Positions 1-11,478 of a stretch of 64,000 nucleotides of DNA are shown one piece after another. Numbering within the stretch: the first letter of the stretch is position 1; every line of letters begins with the position of its first letter. The notes below the pieces were generated by a model. The model worked only from the letters and a program-made list of their open reading frames with translations. It was not told where the DNA came from and did not search any database. Position numbers and translations under genes: made by a program. The DNA lies in assembly GCF_000340215.1 (NCBI RefSeq), contig NW_006921532.1, positions 3,535,126-3,599,125 on the forward strand, written 5' to 3'. Source of the DNA: Pseudocercospora fijiensis CIRAD86 (taxonomy: Eukaryota > Ascomycota > Dothideomycetes > Mycosphaerellales > Mycosphaerellaceae).

Positions 1-550
1 TATCTTCGGTGCGCCTCTCTATATAAAGGTTCTTAAGCTACGTACGACTGCCTTTAATACGACGGCTATCGCGATCCCGATACTCCCTTATAAAGGCCTA
101 CTTAAAGACCTCCTAGTCGGTATTAGACTTGTCGTCCTTTTCTAGGTAGCTAACTAGGGTTCTAAGGGTTCGGTAAAGCTTAGTAATAGTAGTCCTCGTA
201 AGGGACCGGACCTTATACTAGTCCGACTCTTCTTCGAGTCCGTACTCGGTTAAATTGTCCTTAAAGCGTTCTACGTGCGCCGTAGCGTTCTACCCTTCGA
301 ACAAAGGGTTCCTACTGCTTCTCGGCTCTAGCGGGCGACGCCTATTCTAACGGAGAAGGTTAGTTTGCCCTTAAATCATCTTTATAACGATATTATAGAG
401 AGCATCGGGCGTAGAAGGCTCGATAGCCCCTAGGTCGATAGCGCTTATAACAACTAGTCGTCGCCTAATTTCTTCGTTAATAGAGTCCGGTAGGTTATTA
501 GATTCCGAAGATTCCGCTAATTCGTAATGCTCGCTTTCGCTAGAGCTTAT
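1..550 (-). pseudogene. gag (partial, RIP-degraded) of gypsy A2
   Basis: Minus-strand reading of the N-terminal part of a Ty3/gypsy Gag. The probable start codon is ATA (RIP-changed ATG) at 550, followed by an acidic serine-rich leader and then a capsid-like helical region (ATAYVERFKDNLAEYGLEEE in the sister copy at about 23.8 kb). Stops are TAG/TAA where Trp or Gln fits. The gene runs off the left edge of the window. The assignment rests on the full-length copy in element A, where a zinc knuckle follows. Confidence 0.7.
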
Positions 551-667
551 TCGATTGTCGTAAAGTAGTTAAAATAAATGCTATAGGAAAGCGTTTTTAG
601 TATATATGTAGGTTTGTTTCGATTCAACGGATCCTCTAGAGTCGCCGTTGTACTAGGCTGTTTCTTC

Positions 668-693
668 TAATATTACCCCCGGGGGTAGCATTA
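668..693. repeat. Near-palindrome copy 1 (CCCC/GGGG core)
   Basis: A 26-bp inverted repeat with arms resembling TAATGCTACCCC and GGGGTAGCATTA. It lies about 118 bp upstream of the A2 gag start. The same motif recurs at 3,660, 6,898, 7,327, 20,991, 24,237, 39,670 and 46,863. Confidence 0.75.
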
Positions 694-1366
694 GAGTTTA
701 GCCTCCTAGGGGTCGCCTAGATACCCCTAGGAGCTTTAATTTAGTAAATTTAGATAAAAGCCGCTCGGAGGAAGGAACTGCAATCTCTATTCATACCTAG
801 ATCCTAGAAACTAGCTACTTTACTAACTATCGTTATCTCCTTTAGCTAGCGGAAGGGCGGGGACCTTCTTTTTCTAGTAGAAGGCTAAGCACTATCCGAA
901 CGAGGTAGCGAATCCCGAAACAATCTATCCGGTTAATAGGGGAACTGTCTAGGCATCCGTCCTATAATCTAGAAATTGCTATCGTATAGATAGTCTTAGT
1001 AAACTAAGCAAGGCCGATAGGTAATTAATCTATCTCCTCCTTAGGCGGGCGGTAGCTTATCTCGAGCAAGCGGTACTAAATAGGTCTTCGACCCGGAGCC
1101 GAGTCCTTAGAAGCTAGCTATAGTTATAGACTAGGCCCTAAGCTGTAATAGTCCTAAGGGTTTACAGCTTTTTAGGGTTAAAGCGATGCCCTCGTTAAGA
1201 GGTTTCTCTGCTTATCGTAACGGCCCCTTAAGATACTTCGGTATCGTCCGTATCGTAGGCTCTTATCGTACCCTCGCTTCGGTTATAGCTATTCGTGCCT
1301 AGAGACTACCTTTAACATACCCGAACCTGTTAGATATAAAGAGATAGCCCTACCTTCGGCTCTAAT

Positions 1367-1644
1367 AAAGGACGGAAACTAACACTACTACTACTACTTA
1401 TAGCAATAGTATAGGCTACCGAGTGTAATATAACCTATAGCAATATAGGCAGCTATGTTTAGCAAGATAGGATAACGAGACTGTCGCTTAGGCTAATAAC
1501 TAGAGCCCTACAATATAGGCATTATAGAAGTGTAACATAAACAATGTGCTATACGAGGTTAATAATCTGTCTACTCTATAGAAGGAGGCCTCTTATATAG
1601 GCTTAAAACTAGCCTATAGGTATAGGGCCGGTTACTAGCTAATA
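1367..1644 (-). repeat. 5' LTR of gypsy A2 (278 bp)
   Basis: Matches the two LTRs of element A (3,276-3,553 and 24,936-25,213), all 278 bp. In minus-strand sense it starts TATTAGC, which fits an ancestral TG start after RIP, and carries a TATA-like CTATATAAGAG box about 50 bp in. Confidence 0.85.
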
Positions 1645-3275
1645 CTAGTAGGCCTAATAGGGCCCGATTAATATAGGACTAGAATATAGTAGGGGTATTA
1701 GCTAGCCTAAATAGCATAACTAAGTACTCGAAATAGCTATAACGGGTATAGAAGGCTGTTTTCTATTTATCGCCCTTACGAATGCAGATACGATAGTACG
1801 CATCCTTAATATCTAATATAGTATAGAAGTATGCGCTAGAAAGGCGGTCGAGGGTCTTATTAATAAGTAGAAGTAGACAGCGATCTTTAATAGTAATAGC
1901 ATTAAGCCTACGATAGTCGATATAGAGGCGTAGGCTACTATCCTTCTTTAGAACAAACAGGATAGATGCACTAGTAGGGCTGTTACTATACCGTATTTAG
2001 CTATTAGCTAGGTTTTCCTCTAGGTACTTACGTAATATAGCAAGCTCGCGCTTACTAAGGTTATAGAGTGGTCTAAAAGGAACCTCTTTGCCCTCTATAA
2101 TATTAATCTTATAATCTGTCTCTTTAAATATAGGCAATGTCGATGCTAAGTAGTATTTAAACACCTCAATATAGGTCTCCCTAATAGTCTAGGGTATGCG
2201 AGCGAGCTAATTAGGGTTTATACTATTAGGAGGCATAGGTTTATCGTTATTACTACCGAGTAGGTTAGCAGTAGGATTAGCTAAGGCGGAGGCTAGTATT
2301 AGGTTGCTAATAAATAGGACCCTAATATCGTTAGGGCACTCGCTAACATTAATATGTTTAATATCCTCTTTCCTAGCGATTCTAAATCGCTACTTCTAAA
2401 TGCCTAAGTCTATAGCTATAGCGTAGTACTTAAGAACAGGGTTGCTAATAACAATATCGGATAGGAGGCTATCTATATCTACCGCATAGGTAGTAAAGTT
2501 TAGTAGGCGCTTATTACCGAGGTTATCTCTTAGGGCTATATAGATATAGTAAGCTCTATAGGTTAAGTGCCGAGCGTTATTAAACTAAGCAAGGGTTAGT
2601 AGGTTAGTCCTAGGCAATTGTCGAAGGTCTAATTGCTTAGCTAGGCGATAGTTAATAAGGGCGCTAACTGAATTTCCTAGGTCTAAAGTAACCTTAGTTT
2701 TATAGTTGTTGCTATATATATCCCCTACGAGATAGGTATATATAATAGCTAGTATAATGTCGATAGTCTTACGCCGTATAAGGCTAATAGTTAGTGCGGC
2801 GCTTATTCTTTTTTCGAAGGACCGATAGGGATAGCATTAGCGGCTAAAAGGTACTTACGGTACTCGGCGGTAGTACGGTCGATTCGGGCCTAATCCTTAG
2901 GTTTGTCGCATTAGCCTAGTAGGTAGCTAGTACTATCGCAGTTAAAGCACTTCAATCCGGTTAGGAGGTTGCTATATCTACTCGGATTAGCGCTAGAATT
3001 AGAGGAACGATTAGGGGTATATAGAAATAAGCCCCTTCCTTGTCCTCTTCCTCGCTAGGGGTTTCTACCGCGGTATCGGCCCCTGCCTCTTCTACGTTAG
3101 TCGTTACTGTTTCTATTATTAGTAGTATTAGTTTAGGGAGTACCTCCTTAGTTTCTACCGTAGCTACGGTTAGTAGATAGTCGTATCTTAGATTCTAACC
3201 GTTGCTATAGCTATACTATACGCTCTATAGTCTCTACTTTAATTATAAATTAAATGCGTATAAGATTAGCCTATT
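1645..3275 (-). pseudogene. Gypsy B' internal segment: gag tail, protease and RT (degraded)
   Basis: Reverse-strand copy of the segment at 27,430-29,060 of element B. Reading from 3,260 downward it holds the end of gag with a CCHC zinc knuckle (about 2,940), an aspartyl-protease LDLG-type site (about 2,690) and the palm of reverse transcriptase (about 1,750-2,230). It is bounded on both sides by LTRs of family A: 3' LTR of A at 3,276 and A2 at 1,644. It is therefore not an element of its own but a piece of B' between two later insertions. It continues at 25,214. CTATT at 3,271-3,275 is one half of the TSD of element A. Confidence 0.85.
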
Positions 3276-3553
3276 AAAGGACGGAAACCAACACTACTAC
3301 TACTACTTGTAGCAATGGTATAGGCTACCGAGGGTAACATAACCTATAGCAATATAGGCAGCTATATTTAGCAAGATAGGATGACGAGACTATCGCTTAG
3401 GCTAATAACTAGAGCCCTGCAACATAGGCATTGTAGAAGTATAACATAAATAATGTACTATACGAGGTTGATGCTCTATCTACAATATAGAAGGAGGCCT
3501 CTTATATAGGCTTAAAACTAGCCTATAGGTGTAGGGCCGGTTACTAGCTAATA
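3276..3553 (-). repeat. 3' LTR of gypsy A
   Basis: 278 bp, the same length as the 5' LTR at 24,936. The inner flank at 3,554-3,568 reads GAAGAAAGGGAGGGA on the minus strand, a polypurine tract abutting the LTR start TATTAGC. This fixes both the orientation and the 3' end of A. Confidence 0.9.
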
Positions 3554-3568
3554 TCCCTCCCTTTCTTC
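3554..3568 (-). other. Polypurine tract of gypsy A
   Basis: Fifteen purines on the minus strand immediately upstream of the 3' LTR, the expected primer site for plus-strand DNA synthesis in LTR retrotransposons. Confidence 0.8.
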
Positions 3569-3659
3569 GTATCTAACTAGACACGCTTCATATTGCGCGC
3601 TTAAAACAAACATATATGCATCCTTAGCGTTCTTAGCTAAGGCCATTTTCAGAACTCCG

Positions 3660-3684
3660 TAATAACACCCCCGGGGTAGCATTA
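3660..3684. repeat. Near-palindrome copy 2, at the stop of ORF3
   Basis: 25 bp; minus-strand arms TAATGCTACCCC and GGGGTGTTATTA. Its first three minus-strand bases (3,684-3,682, TAA) are the in-frame stop of the extra reading frame of A. Confidence 0.75.
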
Positions 3685-6477
3685 ATCCTAGATACTATAA
3701 TTATACAAAAACAACTTCCTAAGCAATACTATACAGACCTACTATTGCTTTAACGCGCCGTAATCCTTACTAGCAATAACCTTATCTACTAGTCGGTTCT
3801 CGAAATCTCCTCCGTATACGTTAAAGCTATTAGCACCGAAGTACTGTCCCTTATAGAAAGCTTAATTAACGAGGAGGTTAGCAGCCTTTTCCTTCGTAGC
3901 ATTCTCCTAATCGTATAGATATTCCTTAAGTCCCTCGTTATTAAGCTAGAGGATCTATTTAACTTCGTTCTAAACAACGTAACTTAACTAAGGAATCCTA
4001 CTAACTAGGGCGTCGGAGATGCAACTAAGGCTTTCGACTAAGATAGCGGTAGGGAAGGGGAACGGTACGAAGGTATTCGAACCTAGAAGGGCGGTTAGAT
4101 TGCGGTACGCCTTAGCAACCTCGGCGACGGTTAAGTTGTCGTAACCCTTAATCTTAGTGCCGTCGATAACGCGAGAGTAGCCTAGGTTAATTAATATACG
4201 GTTGCTCTTAGTCTTTAGATTACTATATAGTAGGTATAGTATCTAAATAGAGACTTCGCACTCCTTTAGAGGGTTAAGGATCTACTCCGCCTTACGCCCC
4301 TTACTATTAGGCTAACTATCGAATATATAGTCGAGGTCGTCGTCGGTAAGGTACTTATTAGTAAGCTTGCCGATCTTGCTTAGCGGGACTAGGCTACGAG
4401 CCTTAAGCTTCTTAACCTAGTTCGCAAAGACCTCGGGCTAATACATGCCTTCGATAATAGTAGAGCAGCTAGTCTTATCCTTAGACATAAGACAGACCTT
4501 AATACGTAGGTAACTAGCACCCTCGCTAGCTGCGAGCTTAACTATATCTTATCCGAGACGAGCAGATTCCTTAGAAGGACAGTTTTTATAAGTACCGCTA
4601 ACCTTAAAGAACTTAGCAGGCTTAGGGACAGAGATAAGCTCGTATACGTAATTAGGTCGAAGGGCGATAGCTAAGAGCTATAGGGCAGGGTGCTAGCGGA
4701 CGATTTGGTTGCTTACACTATAAGTTTAAAGGGTATTACGGCCTTCCTGCTTAGACTTAGGCATCGCACGCATATACTAAAGGTATATTTCAAACTCCTC
4801 CTATATTAGGTCGATAAGGAAAGGAAGATATACTCTACGAGGCTCTTACAACTAGCTAAAGACTTAAGGGAAGATAGTATTACTAGTCTAGCGAAAGCGG
4901 TCGAAGGAAGTGCCTTAGCTAAGGATACCGGTAACGAACTTGCTCTAGCGATCTGTTAGCGTAAGGGCGCGAGTAATAGTACTAGTAGGGTTAAACGCAT
5001 AGAGTCCTAGAGATATCGGGGCGGCAATAGGGCGTCTAGGAAACTAGTTAGTATAGGCTTAATTAGCCTTAAGGGTAGCGAAGGCGTCTTAATTAGGAAC
5101 CTCGCGACTAATCTTTAATAGGCGGCTAACGAGGACAATCGCCTTAGCACTAGCATAGAGACTACAGACCTTAGCGGCCTTCTTAACATAGTTAGCATAT
5201 ATAGAGAACAGCTCTTCTCCTAGCTTGCTAAGGTCGTCGAGCTATTAATAGATAGACAGGGCGGTAGGAGCTTTGCCTATATCGGCTTTAGGAACTATAT
5301 CGATCTTAGTAATAAGGTACGTAATAGAGTCGCCCTTATAAGAACTATAGATGTTCTTAGTTAATAGGATCGGCGAGAGCCCTCTATCTCTACGCTCGCT
5401 AAAGGAGCCTTCGGAGGAGACATCTTCTAGTAGTATATCTAGTATATTAACATCCGAGTTACTATAGTTAGTACTATAGTTAGCCCTAGAAGGGGCGCTG
5501 TACTTCTTAGTAGCCTTGCGGAGGGCCTAGCGAGCATGCAATGCCTTCTTACGCGCTACTTCGGCCTTAGCGCGCTCGTCCTTAACTTTCTAAGGGACCT
5601 TACGGTTGCGGGTCGAGCGACAGTCTTAAGCCTATATCTCCGTAGCGAGCGCGAGACTAGCAGCCGTATCGGCCTCTATTTCTAGGCGAAGAGCCTTACG
5701 TTTAAGGACATTAACGATAGGAGCCTCTTAACCTTTAACAATAAAACCTATACTATTAATGCGATAGCCCTTCTCTTTTAGTAGATCCTTAGTTGTCTAT
5801 ATATTAAGATCGATCTAGACAATTGTATCGTAGTACCGCTTCTAGTAGGATATCGTAAAGTCGTTAAGCGTAAAGGACAAGTTAAGTAACTACTTGCCTA
5901 CCTTCTTACTAGCGGTAGACATACGATAGATTATAGTACGGGAAAGGTACTTAGCGCCTTAACGACGGACCTTATACTTATTAACGAACGAAGAGACCTG
6001 CTTTATACGCTCTTGTCTACCGTAGGCGAAGTTAATAAGGCTCTTAGGAAGACTACTTAGTCCTCCCTAATGTTCGAAGGCCTAGTCGAGGGTCTTAAAG
6101 CGCAAGCGAATCTAGGTGCCGGCCGTCTCGAGGCTATAGACGATAGGAAAGGCTTATTCGATATCTATATCGTTAAGGACCTCGCGCTTAAAGACACGCT
6201 TACCGATAGACTAACGCAAGTTATTTATACCGTACGCAACTAAGACAGTAGCCTTCTTAATGTTCCTATTAATAACGCGTAGTAGGGTGCGAGCGTTCTA
6301 GATCTTCTCTTAAGGGTCTTTAAGGGCGGTAACGATCTAGAAGCAGTGCTCGAAGCTAGTTATAGTAGCTAAGGCGCTGTCGGAGGGGGCTTCGATCGGG
6401 ACTAGTATGCCTAGATTTAGGGCTAGTAGGTTGCTACTGCTACTAGCGCCTAGCGGATTTAAGGCGCCGGAAGACAT
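3682..6477 (-). pseudogene. ORF3 of gypsy A, unrecognised protein of about 930 codons
   Basis: One frame runs from ATG at 6,477 to TAA at 3,684-3,682, broken only by TAG/TAA at positions where Trp or Gln fit. No intron is needed. I do not recognise the family. Visible features are a Ser-rich N-terminus, a Lys/Arg/Ala-rich segment around 5,500-5,640, a Ser/Glu/Asp-rich linker around 5,400, and helical C-terminal sequence including FAYGRQERIKQ near residue 165 and YGGDFENRLVDK near the end. No clear signal peptide, membrane segment or polymerase motif was seen. It is co-oriented with pol inside the LTRs, the place where envelope-like or captured genes sit in some LTR elements, but it does not look like an envelope protein. 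The alternative is an independent element inserted in A; no separate TSD was found. Confidence 0.65.
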
Positions 6478-6897
6478 CTTAGTCGACCGGAGCGGAAAGG
6501 AGTTAGTAACGAGCTTACAAAAACGTTCGTAGCTTATTAATAATAATTAAAGGGTTTAGATAGAAGAGAGGGGGGTAGGCGGTAGTAAGTTAGTTAGTAC
6601 TCGAGTAGAAGAAAGAGCTTAGAAGGCTCGCCTTAAATAGGGTACGAAGGTAGCGTAGTCCGTGTGTTCCGGTAAAGCAAACGGATAACGATTATATATA
6701 GACCTTAAAAAGTAAAGCTATATACGAGACTCCTTTATTAGTAGGGCGGCTAAAGTTTAACAATCGATCTAGCTAATTGCTAGTAGCGACTACGCGCCTT
6801 TATTAACCTCTAGCTTTCGTAGATTCCCGCGTACTCGAAATGTAACTAGTTAGTTCGAGTACCTAGTAGTAATCTATAGTAGTGAGGCTAGCGGGAC
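6478..6897. other. Spacer upstream of ORF3
   Basis: 420 bp of RIP-degraded sequence between the ORF3 start and near-palindrome copy 3. No open frame or recognised domain. It would be the leader of ORF3 if that frame is separately expressed. Confidence 0.4.
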
Positions 6898-7351
6898 TAA
6901 TAATACCCCCGGGGTAGTATTAGCTTTTCTCTAGAGATGCTCGGCAACTAGGAGCAAATCGCCTAGGCCTAGCGCAGCTTGTGTTAGCCTATAGCACTGT
7001 CGTTGTAGATATAGCATTACCTTTTATAGTAGCAGGCATATAAACGTAGCCCGTGCGTTCTTCTTTCTTCTAGATACTAAGCTTAGCGGCCTAAGGTCCC
7101 TATTCTTAGAGGCTATAGGCCTAGGTTGCTATATCTATCTAAGAGCTAGGAAGGGAGAGGGATCCTCCCTTTCTTAGTGTCCTATATAGCTAGTGCTAAT
7201 TAGGGTAGGAACATCCTCTAGTAGAGTATCTTATTGTCGTTATTACTTAAGGAAGGTTGCTAGAGTCTAGGAATCTAGAGGGAAGTAGTCCTAGAAGGGT
7301 AGAGGGGTTAGGTTCGGCTATCTTCCTAATGCTACCCCCGGGGTGTTATTA
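6898..7351. repeat. 454-bp segment bounded by two oppositely oriented near-palindromes
   Basis: Copies 3 (6,898-6,922) and 4 (7,327-7,351) face each other, while the other family-A copies share one orientation. The enclosed 404 bp has no coding frame. It could be a small inverted-repeat (MITE-like) insertion in A or a rearranged spacer. No TSD was identified. Confidence 0.4.
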
Positions 7352-7630
7352 GGAAAACACGCCTCGTATAGTTCTATCTAAGGAAACAAGAGCGAAGGAA
7401 TAAAGTTATAGTAACATTAATCGAAGGTAAAGGCAAAAGTAAAAGACAACAACAGGATAAACTAAAAGCAACAAACGAGAGTATAAACATTAGTAGTAGA
7501 CCCTGTAGTAGTTCGGTTTCCGAACCACTAAACGTATATAGTTTGGTTTCTTAGCGGCGAACTAGCTCCCTAGTTCCGGTTTGGTTTTTTCGAACTATAT
7601 AGATTCCTAGTTTGAACTAGAGACTGTATT

Positions 7631-7930
7631 AGTTTTACTATAAGGACACTCTTATTCGACTACCGGCTACGATTGCCGGCTATAATAGTAACTCTATTAC
7701 ATTTACTACGCTCTTTTGCCGTTGCTAGGGCGTAGTTGCCGTTGCTAGGGCGTAGTTTTGCTATAAGGACACTCTTATTCGACTGCCGGCTACGATTGCC
7801 GGCTATAATAGTTACTAGGTTGTATTTACTACGCTTTATTACCGTTGCTAGGGCGTAGTTGCCGTTGCTAGGGCGTAGTTGCCGTTACTAGGGCGTAGTT
7901 GCTATTACCGGGGCGTAGTTGCCGTAGTTG
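7631..7930. repeat. Left subterminal tandem repeats of hAT D
   Basis: A unit of about 123 bp (7,631-7,753) is directly repeated at 7,754-7,880. Each contains one inverted pair of CCGGCTA motifs and ends in copies of a 20-bp unit, TTGCCGTTGCTAGGGCGTAG, two in the first and about five in the second (to 7,930). Repeated short motifs next to the ends are typical transposase-binding regions of hAT elements; that role is inferred here. Confidence 0.7.
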
Positions 7931-8066
7931 CGAAAGCTTACCTATATAACGTTACGTAGGCGGCAATAATTAGGGCTTCGCGATATTCTTATACTTTCAA
8001 CTTCTTCCTCTACACCTATACCGACAACAACTACTATACGCTACGCCCCCGCCCCTTTCCCTTATA

Positions 8067-9445
8067 ATAGCAAGAGAGAAGCGCGCCGCGCGCTAAATAG
8101 AAGATAGAACTAAAGACCGCGAGTTTGTTTTGCCTAAGCGTCTAACTAAAAAGCGTAAGACTAAAGAGGAGTACTCTACGAAGAAGAATTCCGTACGAGA
8201 CTACGAGAGAAAGGACAAGATAGATAAGGATAAAAGAGCTAAGGATAAGAGAAGAAAGGCGCGGAATAAGGCATTCTATCGATAGCTAGCGCCTATAGAA
8301 AAAAGTAAAGGTTAGAATAAGAAGACAACCTAAGAGAAGGCTAAGAGGAGGAAAGAATTGCGGCTAGTTTTCGAGCGTAAAGTTCTAGTAGCGTAAGTTA
8401 ATCTAGCTAGCGGCCGTAGCTAGTAGCTGTAGCCGGTAGCCGTAGCCGGCAGCTGTAGCCGGCATATTTTTCTTTAACACGTTAACTAATAGCATTTAGA
8501 CCTATAGTCGCTACCTCTATCGATACAACCGATAGTAACGGAGATATTTAGATAGCCGAGAACAACAATACTAGAGTTTAGGATACCGCGACAGAGCTTA
8601 ATACTGCGAATAAAGGAACTAAAAAAAGCGAGGAGATACTATACGTCGATCTAGTAATAGGTATAGTCTTAGGGCCTAACGCTATAGACGATAAGCGCTA
8701 GGAGTGGATCGAGTATAGTTAAAGAGACGAGATACTAGTAAAGGGCTAAGGCATAAGTCCTATCAATCTAGAAAATCATAGTTAAAGCTACTACGAAAAG
8801 CTAGCAAGGATTGGAATCGAGACTAGTCGTCTTTATATCCTCGATATAGAGTAGAAGTTTCTTTATTAGTATTAGAGCGAAGCCTTTGCGTCTATAAAGG
8901 CAAAGTAGCTTGCGATTAATGCGATCGGGGCTAGGTATCTAGGGACGGCAGAAGTGTTACTATAGGAGGAAGGGGTATAGGTAATTATTCTATGCTCGGT
9001 ATATGTAGCCGGCGTTCGTAGCCGGCAGATACTAATAGTTAAACAGAAAGCGTTTCTCGAAGGCAGAGTACTACTGCTATATAAAATCTTTACTAAGGTA
9101 GAGAGGGCTTATATCCGGAATCTAAGCTGCTAGTAGAATAGGTTAGCGTTAGAATTCTCTGAATCTCTATATAAGCCTCCGAAGGATTACCCATTTCAGC
9201 GATACGGCTTTATCTCGACTACTCCGTAGGCACCCGAAGAAGCTCGAGCGCTCTTTAAGGTCTTTACTAAGAAGCGGAAGGAGTTCGAGGATTAGGATTA
9301 GTTAATAGAGCTATTAGTTAGTCTTAGGTTTCGTAGTTAGACTCGGCCTAAGCATTTGCTTATCGAGTGTCTTATACCGAAAGAGGATGGATTAAGACTA
9401 AAAACGAGCTTGGATTCGTTAGGTATAGTAGCTCGGTTCCGTTAG
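8067..9445 (+). pseudogene. hAT D gene 1, unrecognised basic protein (degraded)
   Basis: The frame starts at ATA (RIP-changed ATG) 8,067 and encodes a very basic N-terminus (KRLTKKRKTKEEYSTKK and further Lys/Arg blocks). It crosses two introns: 8,393-8,499 (GTAAGT..TAG) and 8,999-9,046 (GTATAT..CAG). Both contain GTAGCCGGCA copies and an ACTAAT/CTAAC-type branch site. Splicing keeps the frame in both cases. The remainder is Trp/Leu-rich and ends at about 9,445. Stops inside are all TAG/TAA. I do not recognise a family; the basic N-terminus would suit nucleic-acid binding, which is inference. It lies between the left end of D and the transposase. Confidence 0.55.
8393..8499 (+). other. Intron 1 of hAT D gene 1 with GCCGGC motif cluster
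   Basis: GTAAGT donor, TTAACTAAT branch region, TTTAG acceptor. It contains several TAGCCGG(C/T)A copies in tandem. The frames on both sides join without shift. Confidence 0.65.
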
Positions 9446-9700
9446 TAGGAGAGAGCCGCCGTATAGAAGGCAAAATTCAGGTAGTTAGGGTAGCTAGGAA
9501 AGAAATTCTAGTAGTTAGGCTAGCTAGGGTAGCTAGGAAAAAAAATCTAGTAGTTAGGTAGCTAGGAAACAAAAAAAAAGGTAGCTAGCTATTTACTGCC
9601 TAGCTATTCCTAACGATACGATACTATAAAAGAAAGGGTGTTTCTCTATAGCTACTAGTACACATCTACTACTCCTAAGTCCTTACCTTACCGTACGAAA
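9446..9700. repeat. TAGCTAGGAAA-type simple repeats and spacer in hAT D
   Basis: Short imperfect repeats of GTAGTTAGG and GTAGCTAGGAAA with A-runs occupy 9,478-9,590. The short open frame crossing them (from 9,367) looks like an artefact of repetition. The remainder has no recognised content. Confidence 0.45.
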
Positions 9701-10375
9701 CCTTAAAACATGCCGACCGATATTGTATATATACTAGGCGCTATACTAGGAAGGGTAATAACGAGACGATAGTCGAAACAGTCTAGTATACGAGCGAGAT
9801 TGCGATAACGTCGAGAGGAGGTCGTATACTTACCTTCGAGCCTATCGAGTCCTAGACGACGATTAGGGCTAGATTTATCCTCTCCGAATCCTAGTAGTAG
9901 GAATTCATTATAGGGTACTACTACCTAGTCCTTACCTTTACGGAGTCTAAGTAGAAGGTTGTTCGGAGATATAAGAACATCGAGTATTAACCCGGAAATC
10001 TTCGAAAAGGCTAGCTAGGCGTATCTTTAGAAACCCGAGTATATAGAGCAGTTCAATTAATAGGTCTATAAGATATAGTTCCCTTTATACTTACGTTCGA
10101 AGGAGTGTAAACTCCGGAAGTACTCGATACGATAGGGGAGTAAGGAGCGAACGGACACATTCTAGAAGTTCTTTATAGAGGGGGTATTATACCGTTATAC
10201 GACTTCTCGACTCAAAGGTTAACTAGTAATTGTCTGCAACTTCTACGGTTCAATCTTGAAATACCCGAAACTAGGGGATAGGAACTCATCGCCTACGAAC
10301 TATCTCTATTCTAAACAGTATCGGGAATCTTAAGGAGAGAGGAGAGTTAATGTAGATATAGCGTTCTAGAAAGAG

Positions 10376-10454
10376 GTATATCTTCTAAAATGCCGGCTAT
10401 AGCTGCCGGCTATAGCTGCCGGCTATAGATTCCGGCTACCTGAATCAACCGTAG
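10376..10454 (+). other. Transposase intron with four GCCGGC-type motifs
   Basis: GTATAT donor, CCGTAG acceptor. Contains three tandem TGCCGGCTATAGC units and a fourth CCGGCTAC. Splicing joins KE to RSS in frame. Confidence 0.6.
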
Positions 10455-11409
10455 AGATCTAGCTAATTATTATAGGCTACGCTTAAGGAAGCTCTAGGAT
10501 TAAAGGCTACCGATTTCTCCCCCGAAGACTTTAAGCAACTAGCAAACGAAATGCTAGCTACAAACGGTCTTCCGGAAGACTTCTACGAAAGGGAGTCTGT
10601 ATAGAAGATATACCTATATCTTATAAACTACCCTCCCCTATTTCTCGGCGCGACAACCTAGCGTATTATATTCGAAAAGAACAAAGAGGCTACGTTAGAC
10701 GATATTCGGGAGATCCTCCGTAATACTCGCCGAGTAGCTATTGCTGTCGATAGCTAGTTAAGCCGGACTATAAGAGCCTCCTTCCTCTCGATTATGCTAT
10801 ACTTTATTAATTCGGATTGGAAACTCTAGGAACTTATAATCGGATTCCCTAAAATTCTAGGTTCCTATACTAATAAGGACATAGCGAAGCTTGTCTATAC
10901 GGCAATAGACAGGGTCAGCGTAATAACGAAACTAATCTCGATTACTACGGATAACGCTAGTAATAATCGAACATTATATAAGGCGTTGTATATACAATTC
11001 ACTCGCATATGTCTTTAAAATTACTAATTGTATCGATAGGGTCGAGTGCGTAGAGGAGATTATAAGGTCTATAATCTAGCTTAATCTTCCGAATGTTAAG
11101 CTCGCTACGATTCCGGATACGTACGACAATACGTACGATAATAACGATAAAGAGGAGCCTATTAATAGCCCTAGCCCTATTAAATCGGAGCCGACGTCGT
11201 TGCTAGTTGTATCCCTATAGAAGTTTCCCTACCTCGCTTATATAGTTCAAATCGCGATCCGAGCCCTCTTTAAGACGCTTAAAATTGCACTATTAAACGA
11301 CGACTAATAGAAGATCCTAGATAAGGATAAAGCAAAGTCGAAAGTCGAGAAACTTATTATAGCAATAAGACGGGATAAGGCAGAGAGCCTCGCTCTCGTT
11401 TTATATAAG

Positions 11410-11478
11410 GTATAACTTTTATCCGTAGCCGGCACCTATAGCCGGCAACCTAGTATAGTTCTAACTCTTTTTCTCTAG
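11410..11478 (+). other. Transposase intron with two GCCGGC motifs
   Basis: GTATAAC donor, TTCTAAC branch site, CTCTAG acceptor, with TAGCCGGCA twice. It joins the LVLYK and LRRLAIY segments in frame. Confidence 0.65.

Larger units (their letters stand above)
1..1644 (-). mobile_element. Gypsy element A2, 5' part (second copy of family A)
   Basis: This is the 5' end of an LTR retrotransposon on the minus strand, cut by the window edge. It matches 23,570-25,213 of element A almost base for base: gag start, a near-palindrome, a leader of about 670 bp and a 278-bp LTR. It ends at 1,644 against reverse-strand pol sequence of element B', so it was inserted into B'. The 5-bp flank after the LTR is CTAGT; its partner lies off the window. 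Differences from A are mainly C/T and G/A at CpA/TpG sites, as expected of RIP. Confidence 0.85.

Noticed and set aside
1363..3560. A short non-autonomous element made of two 278-bp LTRs around a pol fragment
   Set aside because: The two LTRs belong to separate insertions A2 and A in element B'; the TSDs and the polypurine tract show this.
9367..9561. Plus-strand open frame of 64 codons
   Set aside because: Crosses simple TAGCTAGG repeats and is out of frame with the upstream gene.
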